Part shown: positions 58,360 through 64,000 of the stretch, one piece after another
How positions within the stretch are numbered: position 1 is the first letter of the stretch
Layout: every line of letters begins with the position of its first letter
Origin: Saprospiraceae bacterium
Lineage (GTDB): Bacteria > Bacteroidota > Bacteroidia > Chitinophagales > Saprospiraceae
Assembly: GCA_016710115.1 (NCBI GenBank)
Contig: JADJLN010000019.1
Coordinates: 372,001 to 436,000, forward strand
Length of the DNA stretch: 64,000 nucleotides
Direction of reading: 5' to 3'
Program-made: the position numbers and the translations under genes
Notes under the pieces: model-generated
Databases searched by the model: none
Told to the model about the DNA's origin: nothing
Seen by the model: the letters and a program-made list of their open reading frames with translations, nothing else

Positions 58360-58578
58360 TCATCGACGGATCAACAGATCCATTTCTTCATTCTTGGCCT
58401 CATGGAGCCGGGCCCAGGCTTTTTTATACTGTTCGTACCGTCCGTAGTCGGCAAAAACAAGTGTTTCTCCACCGCAGAGATGCAAGAGGATCCGGTATCG
58501 GACCTGACCTTGTCGTTGTGCGAAATCCGTGATAAAATTCACGATTTCACTGCCGTTGATCTTTCTTGCCTGACTCAT
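58360..58578 (-). CDS. small conserved-looking hypothetical protein
   Basis: 72 residues: MSQARKINGSEIVNFITDF, an arginine-rich strand (RQGQVRYRILLHLCGGE) and a charged helix (RYEQYKKAWARLHEAKNEEM). Balanced composition and a terminator at its 3' end support a real gene. Its size and charge suggest a small cytosolic regulator, but no family is recognised. Confidence 0.6.
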   Translation of the reverse strand: MSQARKINGSEIVNFITDFAQRQGQVRYRILLHLCGGETLVFADYGRYEQYKKAWARLHEAKNEEMDLLIRR

Positions 58579-58771
58579 GGGTTAACGGAGGCTAGCCTCA
58601 TAACCAGACAGGCAAGAATAGTTCCAACTTTCACCCGGGCGGATAAATTTTTTTAAAAAAAGTGACAGAATGGACAGGCACCACTGCCTACTTTGGCCGG
58701 ATTTCTTGTCAAATTGGCATGGATCTATGGATGGCACCCGCTTTGTGCAGGGGGATAAAAACGTGTAAACC

Positions 58772-60634
58772 ATGCAAAAAGGACAGATCTCGGTACAAAC
58801 CGAAAACATCTTTCCCATCATCAAGAAATTTCTCTATTCAGACCATGAGATTTTTCTGCGGGAACTGGTTTCCAATGCAGTCGATGCGACCACCAAACTC
58901 AAGGCGCTGGCATCACGGGGAGAGGTCAAAGGAGAATTGGGAGAACTGACGATCGATATTCTACTGGACAAAAAGAAGAAGACCCTCACCATTCGCGATC
59001 GGGGTATCGGAATGACGGGTGAAGAGGTCCTCAAATATCTCAACCAGGTCGCCTTTTCCAGTGCTTCAGAGTTCCTGGAAAAATATCAGGATGAGAAGAT
59101 CATCGGCCATTTCGGGCTGGGATTTTATTCGGCATTCATGGTAGCTGAAAAGGTGGAAGTCCATACCCGATCCTGGAAAGAAGAGACAGGCACCCGTTGG
59201 ATTTGCGATGGGAATCCGGAATATGAGATCGGCGAAGATGCAAAGCCAGAGCGGGGGACAGATATCATCCTGCATATCAGCAAGGAAAACAAGGAGTTTC
59301 TGGAGGAAGCCCGGATACAGTCACTACTGGACAAATATTGCCGGTTTCTTCCTGTCACGATTCGTTACGGAACAAAAAAGAAAACCGATTGGGTTGGCGA
59401 AGGTGATGATCGCAAATCCGTTGAAACGGTAGTTGATAATATTGTCAATGACTCTGCTCCGTTGTGGAAGGAACAACCTGCAGATCTGAAGGATGAAGAC
59501 TATCTGGCCTTCTATCAGAAGCTGCATCCGTATCATCCGGATCCATTATTCTGGATCCATTTGAACATCGATTATCCGTTCAACCTGACGGGCATTTTGT
59601 ATTTCCCCCGGTTGAAAAATGCAATTGACAATCAGAAGAACAAGATCCATCTGTATAGCAACCAGGTCTATGTGACAGATGAAGTGAGGGAAATTGTTCC
59701 CGAATTCCTGACGTTGTTGCATGGGGTCATCGATTCACCGGATATTCCCTTGAACGTCTCCCGGAGCTATCTGCAGAGTGATGCCAATGTGCGCAAGATC
59801 AATGGGTATATCACAAAAAAGGTCGCAGAAAAACTGGGCAAGTTGTTCAAGTCAGACCGTGAGGCGTACACAGCCAAGTGGGCCGATATCGGTGTATTCG
59901 TCAAATACGGCATGTTGTCTGAGGAGAAGTTTTATGAGGCTGGTCAGAAGTTTGCCCTGTTGAAGAATCTCGATGGAGATCATTTCACGATTGAAGAATA
60001 CCGGGAAAAGGTCAAAGATGCGCAGACTGATAAGGACAAGCGGATCGTCATGTTGTATACGACCCAGCCCAGGGAGCATTTTGCGTATGTGGAGGGTGCC
60101 CGATCAAAGGGCTATGATGTACTGGAGTGCGATCAGCTCATTGACAACCATTTCATTCAGCATCTGGAGCATAAGATGCCTGAATTGTCTTTCAAGCGAG
60201 TGGATGCAGAAACGGTAGATCAACTGATCCAGAAGGATGAACAGCAGGAGTCGGTCCTGTCGGATGCCGAACAGGAGAAGGTCAAGGAGATCTTTACGGG
60301 TGTGTTGGGTGAGAAAAGCCATGCCACGATCCAGATGAAGGCCCTTTCTCCCGATGATCAGCCGGTTTGGATTACCAAACCGGAGTTTATGCGCAGAATG
60401 ATGGAAATGCAATCCATGCAGGGCATGGGGGGAATGGACTTTCCGGATACCTGGCAATTGGTGGTCAATACCAATCATCCATTGATTGCCAAGAAACTGG
60501 TTTCTCTGGAATCAACCGAAGAAAGTGCCACATTCGCTACCTATCTCTACGATCTGGCTCGCCTCAACCAGCATATGCTGAAGGGGGAAGAATTGTCGCG
60601 ATTTGTTAAAAAATCGCTGGAGATGGTCGGATAA
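58772..60634 (+). CDS. htpG: molecular chaperone HtpG (Hsp90)
   Basis: 620 residues. GHKL ATPase domain with FLRELVSNAVDATTKLKAL, LTIRDRGIGMTGEEVLKYL and IGHFGLGFYSAFMVAEKVE; middle domain with the catalytic Arg in DIPLNVSRSYLQSD; C-terminal dimerisation domain ending KKSLEMVG. ATP-driven folding helper for stress-sensitive clients. The start MQKGQISVQTENIFPIIKKF at 58772 fits the family. Confidence 0.97.
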   Translation: MQKGQISVQTENIFPIIKKFLYSDHEIFLRELVSNAVDATTKLKALASRGEVKGELGELTIDILLDKKKKTLTIRDRGIGMTGEEVLKYLNQVAFSSASEFLEKYQDEKIIGHFGLGFYSAFMVAEKVEVHTRSWKEETGTRWICDGNPEYEIGEDAKPERGTDIILHISKENKEFLEEARIQSLLDKYCRFLPVTIRYGTKKKTDWVGEGDDRKSVETVVDNIVNDSAPLWKEQPADLKDEDYLAFYQKLHPYHPDPLFWIHLNIDYPFNLTGILYFPRLKNAIDNQKNKIHLYSNQVYVTDEVREIVPEFLTLLHGVIDSPDIPLNVSRSYLQSDANVRKINGYITKKVAEKLGKLFKSDREAYTAKWADIGVFVKYGMLSEEKFYEAGQKFALLKNLDGDHFTIEEYREKVKDAQTDKDKRIVMLYTTQPREHFAYVEGARSKGYDVLECDQLIDNHFIQHLEHKMPELSFKRVDAETVDQLIQKDEQQESVLSDAEQEKVKEIFTGVLGEKSHATIQMKALSPDDQPVWITKPEFMRRMMEMQSMQGMGGMDFPDTWQLVVNTNHPLIAKKLVSLESTEESATFATYLYDLARLNQHMLKGEELSRFVKKSLEMVG

Positions 60635-60725
60635 TCCTTATTTCTGAGGAAAAATAGACCTTTCAGAGCCCGTGCCATTGCGACTATGGTACGGGTTCTC
60701 TTACTTTGTAGTCTACCCCAGATCA

Positions 60726-61844
60726 ATGTCAGATCCCATCCTTGCATTTATTACTGCATTTACCCTGGTTTATTTTGCGATACCATCGATCATCAATGTC
60801 GCCAGAAAGAAACATCTGTTTGATGAGCCGAAGGCACGAGGGGCACATACCGAAAGAGTACCAACGCTGGGTGGGATTGCCATTTTCGCGGGTGTCCTCT
60901 TTTCAGTAGTGATGTGGACGCCCTTCCAGGCGTTCAGCGAATTGCAGTATATCCTTTGTGCATTTATCATTCTTTTCCTCATCGGTGTAAAGGATGATCT
61001 GGATCCAATCAGCCCCTGGAAAAAACTGATTGGACAGATCATTGCAGCGTCTATCCTGATTTTCAAAGCCAATATTGTGTTTACCGGATTACACGGCGTT
61101 TTTGGAATTGAAAATCTTCCCTACTGATTTGTGTCCTCTTTACCCTGTTTACCATACTGGTGATCATCAATTCGTTTAATCTCATCGATGGAATAAACGG
61201 CCTTTCAGGGAGCACCGTTGTGCTCATCAGCCTCACCCTGGGTGCATGGTTTTATGTCGCAGACAGGATGGAAATGACCATACTTGCCTTGAGCCTGGCG
61301 GGAGCTACGATTGGATTTCTAAAGTACAATTTTACTCCATCGCGAATTTTTATGGGTGATACCGGCTCCCTGTTCCTGGGTGCAACCTGTTCGGTGTTGA
61401 TCATTCAATTTTGTAGAAATGCAAGGCAGTCTGCCTGCCGGGAGATTCGTATTTCATTCTGCACCGGCAGTGGCGATCGGTATTATGATCCTACCGCTGT
61501 TTGATACGCTTCGGGTCTTTATCATTCGGATGAGCCAGCGGAAATCGCCCTTCCAACCGGATCGAAATCATATCCATCATCTGGTGATTGACGCCGGCTT
61601 CTCGCATATGCAGGCGACGGGCATCCTGGTTTTGACGAATATTGTTTTTATCCTGATGGTCACCACACTGGACGCGATCGGCAGTATCCCGTTGATTCTG
61701 CTCAGTATGGGACTGGCAGTGATTTTAACGAATTCCCTTCGTCACATTGTTCAGCGCCGGCGAACGGAAACTCAGGTGAATCAACCAGATCTGACCTCGC
61801 AATCAAGGATGGAGAAACCGGCAGAGATTCATGAATATCACTAA
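60726..61844 (+). CDS. WecA/MraY-like glycosyl-1-phosphate transferase (two frameshifts)
   Basis: Integral membrane enzyme joining a sugar-1-phosphate to undecaprenyl phosphate. About 372 residues after correction, ~10 helices. Motifs: VPTLGGIAIFAG, the Asp pair in IGVKDDLDPISPWKK, NSFNLIDGINGLSGS, FMGDTGSLFLGA and QPDRNHIHHLVID, the GT4 WecA/TagO set rather than MraY. The frame breaks at TGA 61125-61127 (missing G gives PYWICV) and at the T run 61409-61412 (extra T; corrected IIQFVEMQGS). Probably starts O-antigen, capsule or exopolysaccharide synthesis. Overlaps crcB by 14 nt. Confidence 0.88.
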
Positions 61845-62199
61845 TCTCTTGTGGGTCTTTCTCGGAGGCGGAGTTGGGTCCATGCTCCGATTTGGTATTG
61901 GTTTCTGGATACCGGTATCGACCGGGTTTCCCTGGGCCACTTTTCTGGCCAACATGGTGAGTTGCGTCGTCATTGGTGCATTACTGGTGATCGCCCCGGT
62001 CTTATCCGGGTCAACTCGACTCCTGTTGATCACCGGCTTTTGCGGTGGACTTTCGACGTTCTCAACCTTCAGTATGGAAACCATGCAACTACTCCAGCGA
62101 GGAGAGATCTGTACAGCGGGTTTGTACGTCCTGGCGAGTGTCCTGGTGGGATTGATCATCGTCTATTTGACCTGGTCCTTCTTGCAGGATCCGATATAA
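61831..62199 (+). CDS. crcB: fluoride channel CrcB/Fluc
   Basis: 122 residues, four membrane helices. Family signatures: GGGVGSMLRFGIG at residues ~12-24, TFLANMVSCVVIG and the GFCGGLSTFSTFSMETMQLL block containing the phenylalanine-track residues. Dual-topology dimer exporting fluoride. No fluoride riboswitch seen; the gene is translationally coupled to the upstream transferase gene. Confidence 0.93.
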   Translation: MNITNLLWVFLGGGVGSMLRFGIGFWIPVSTGFPWATFLANMVSCVVIGALLVIAPVLSGSTRLLLITGFCGGLSTFSTFSMETMQLLQRGEICTAGLYVLASVLVGLIIVYLTWSFLQDPI

Positions 62200-62210
62200 C
62201 GGAAATGGAA

Positions 62211-63299
62211 TCAATACGTGATCCTGAGTGTCTCTGATTTCGCCTTGGCCTGGCAGGTCAGGATATAGCCATCTTCGATCTCTTCCTTATCCAGAGCAGG
62301 AGCAAATTCCATGATTACTTCACCTTCATCCAGATGGGCCATACAGGACGCGCACGCGCCCGAAGAACAGGAAAAAGGTACCTGATGACCTGCTCCCATC
62401 AAGGCGTCCAACAGGGTTTGTCCCGGTTTGACATGGACATGAAGTTGCTTCCCGTCCAGCGTCGCTGTTAATTCGGCTTCCTCCCCACCTGTTGTCTGGG
62501 GTAGTGGATCGCTGTCAAAGTGTTCGCGGTGAATGCGTTCGGGAGGGAAACCATCGGCCCGCAAGGCAGCATCCGCTATTTCCATCAGAGGTGTCGGTCC
62601 ACACAGGAACGCATGCTGCTCCCTGTATGGACAATTCGCTTCCTGGAGAAAGGACAGGATATGTGATTCATCAATCCGCCCGGTCCGACCCGACCAGGAA
62701 GAGACTGTCTTCTTCTTAAAGCGACCCAGAATCCCCCCCTGTTTGCCATCGGGTTGAGAAAGGGAATAATCGATCTTCAATTGTCCGGAATATCGATTGA
62801 TCAGTGCATCAAGCTCTTCCCGAAAGAGGATGGAGGCTTCCTCCCGGCTGCCATACAAGAGATAACAGAAACTCTGTGGTTCATGCTCGAGCAATTCGCG
62901 GATCATGGCAATAACCGGAGTAATACCACTGCCGGCGGTGATAAAGAAATAGCCCCTTTTGCGATCTGCATCCCCTTCTATAAAAAATCGGCCGAATGGA
63001 GGGAAGACGGTCAATGTATCGCCCACTTTGACCTCCTGGTTGAGCCACCGGGAAGCCTGTCCTTTGGCTTGTTCTTTGACGGCAATTTCCCAGGTACATT
63101 CAAACGGAGCCCGGCACAAGGAATAGGCCCGACGAATGGATCCTTTTTTCCCGGGTACCTCGAGTGTGAGGTATTGACCGGCTTTGTAGATAAATGACTC
63201 GCGGATCGACTCGGGAATGTCAAAGGTGATACTTACAGCATCTTCCGTCTCCTTGTTGACCCGGGCGACCTTCAGTTCGTGTGGTATAAATGCACTCAT
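62211..63299 (-). CDS. PaaE-like ferredoxin-NADP reductase with C-terminal 2Fe-2S domain
   Basis: 362 residues. FAD domain with RRAYSLCRAP, NAD(P)H domain with ITAGSGITPVIAMIREL and HAFLCGPTPLMEI, and a plant-type ferredoxin tail with CSSGACASCMA and a fourth Cys in ILTCQAKAK. Passes electrons from NAD(P)H to an oxygenase. It is divergent from the alkB-like gene across 137 bp, suggesting it feeds that enzyme. The start is MSAFIPHELKVARVN; three codons upstream another ATG exists (63308). Confidence 0.9.
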   Translation of the reverse strand: MSAFIPHELKVARVNKETEDAVSITFDIPESIRESFIYKAGQYLTLEVPGKKGSIRRAYSLCRAPFECTWEIAVKEQAKGQASRWLNQEVKVGDTLTVFPPFGRFFIEGDADRKRGYFFITAGSGITPVIAMIRELLEHEPQSFCYLLYGSREEASILFREELDALINRYSGQLKIDYSLSQPDGKQGGILGRFKKKTVSSWSGRTGRIDESHILSFLQEANCPYREQHAFLCGPTPLMEIADAALRADGFPPERIHREHFDSDPLPQTTGGEEAELTATLDGKQLHVHVKPGQTLLDALMGAGHQVPFSCSSGACASCMAHLDEGEVIMEFAPALDKEEIEDGYILTCQAKAKSETLRITY

Positions 63300-63436
63300 G
63301 TCCTGCAAAAATGAAGAATCAATATGGATTGTTGTGAAAACGGAGAAGAAAGCGATTTGGTTTGACGGTTTTCTCCGATTCCTACTTGAGTCATCCGGAA
63401 TATCCTAACTTTCCTATCCAGAAATTGACTGGCCAG
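63300..63436. promoter_or_regulatory. divergent spacer between reductase and alkB
   Basis: 137 bp shared upstream region. No clear TAnnTTTG motif on either strand. Control of both genes from here is inferred from layout alone. Confidence 0.35.
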
Positions 63437-64000
63437 ATGAAGTGGAGAGATTTGAAATACCTGATCGCATATGTTGCCCCTGTTTCTGCCTGGATCGGGT
63501 TCAGCCTGGGCGGTTTGTGGTCACCCGGATCGATTTATGTTGCGTTTGGAGTCATTCCACTGCTTGAGCTTGTCCTTCCTGTGGATTCGAGAAATGTCGA
63601 AGCCTCTGAGGAGAGTTCCAGGAAGAAACGCCGATTATTTGATGTGCTCCTCTGGATTAATGTGCCCGTTCTTTATGCACTCCTTCTGGTTTATCTCCGG
63701 CAGATCACAAGCGGACATCTTTCGCTCGGAGAACAGGTTGCCATGATGTTCAATATGGGGTTGATCATGGGCGTCACCGGGATCAATGTGGGCCATGAAC
63801 TGGGCCATCGCACCTCTTTTTTCGAACGCAGCCTGGCCTGGCTTCTGCTCCTTCCTGCCTTGTATGTGCATTTCCATATCGAACATAATCGCGGCCATCA
63901 TAAATGGGTAGCCACAGATCATGATCCGGCTTCAGCCCGAAAAGGGGAATGGGTCTACACCTTCTGGATGAGAAGTATAGTCGGATCCTGGATCAGTGCA
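63437..64000 (+). CDS. alkB: AlkB-type alkane 1-monooxygenase (partial, runs off window)
   Basis: 188 codons from MKWRDLKYLIAYVAPVSAWI to the window edge. Several membrane helices, then the diiron histidine motifs HELGHRTSF (His ~119) and EHNRGHHKWVATDHDP (~148-163), the second being diagnostic for alkane hydroxylases. Inserts oxygen at the terminal carbon of medium- or long-chain alkanes. The third His motif lies beyond the window. Not to be confused with the DNA-repair AlkB. Confidence 0.9.
   Translation, partial: MKWRDLKYLIAYVAPVSAWIGFSLGGLWSPGSIYVAFGVIPLLELVLPVDSRNVEASEESSRKKRRLFDVLLWINVPVLYALLLVYLRQITSGHLSLGEQVAMMFNMGLIMGVTGINVGHELGHRTSFFERSLAWLLLLPALYVHFHIEHNRGHHKWVATDHDPASARKGEWVYTFWMRSIVGSWISA

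Noticed and set aside
58731..58747. Sigma-54 promoter (TGGCAC-N5-TTGTG) before htpG
   Set aside because: The -12 element lacks the conserved GC, and no activator or enhancer site is visible; a chance match is likely.
61700..61830. Fluoride riboswitch upstream of crcB
   Set aside because: crcB starts inside the preceding coding region; no room for or sign of the aptamer.

Overview
The window looks like a Bacteroidota chromosome, most likely from a Saprospiria/Lewinella-type lineage (inference). The evidence is several secreted proteins with type IX secretion (T9SS) C-terminal signals, among them one CHU_C/gliding-type domain, two CotH/lamin-tail proteins, a FISUMP lipoprotein, TAnnTTTG-type promoters, paired Skp/OmpH genes and few Shine-Dalgarno sites. 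No rRNA, tRNA or CRISPR array was seen. About a dozen core genes (dnaN, trmB, lpxD, a WecA/MraY-like transferase, the hydroxyproline epimerase and others) are broken by single-base indels, mostly in homopolymers, and parC carries an in-frame TGA. Because essential genes are hit, most of these look like consensus errors in the assembly. I annotate each such gene over its full restored span and mark the lesion.

Layout. 0-4.7 kb: mreC start, mreB, a catalytically dead M16 protein, dnaN, a lipoprotein and nadD. 4.7-9.7 kb: an insertion-like block of two T9SS proteins, followed by a diverged second copy of the nadD 3' end. 9.8-12.8 kb: a tight operon of a DUF4956 membrane protein, an HlyD-type adaptor and a TolC-like protein. 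12.8-23.4 kb: two copies of a ~545-bp mobile-element-like repeat in inverted orientation. They flank an SH3b protein, two CotH-kinase T9SS proteins, a small lipoprotein and smpB. The second copy has a perfect 9-bp target duplication. 23.5-26.8 kb: a beta-propeller T9SS protein, two conserved small proteins and a Bax-inhibitor-1 protein. 26.8-29.7 kb: AT-richer accessory DNA with a truncated IS4 transposase, a FISUMP lipoprotein and a complete IS982-type element. 30.1-32.7 kb: parC.

33.0-37.2 kb: a trans-4-hydroxy-L-proline catabolic set (epimerase, pyrroline-hydroxycarboxylate deaminase, 2-oxoglutarate-semialdehyde dehydrogenase), interrupted by a simple-repeat tract. 37.4-42.9 kb: two Skp-like chaperones, murI, a TonB-type receptor, a small membrane protein and an OmpA lipoprotein. 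42.9-43.8 kb: palindromes and simple repeats. 43.8-54.6 kb: trmB, thiL, a LolA-like protein, a large sortilin-type propeller protein, lpxD, a GH25 lysozyme, a class III aminotransferase and rpoN. 54.8-64 kb: a PNGase F-like/LamG T9SS protein, htpG, a WecA/MraY-like transferase, crcB, a PaaE-like ferredoxin reductase and, divergent from it, the start of an AlkB alkane hydroxylase.

How the genes fit together. Core envelope and replication genes are interleaved with accessory secreted proteins. Two functional units can be read from context: hydroxyproline degradation to 2-oxoglutarate, and alkane oxidation with a dedicated reductase. The most unusual assembly is the DUF4956/HlyD/TolC operon next to two CotH genes, with a new-looking small mobile repeat and a duplicated nadD tail marking past insertions.
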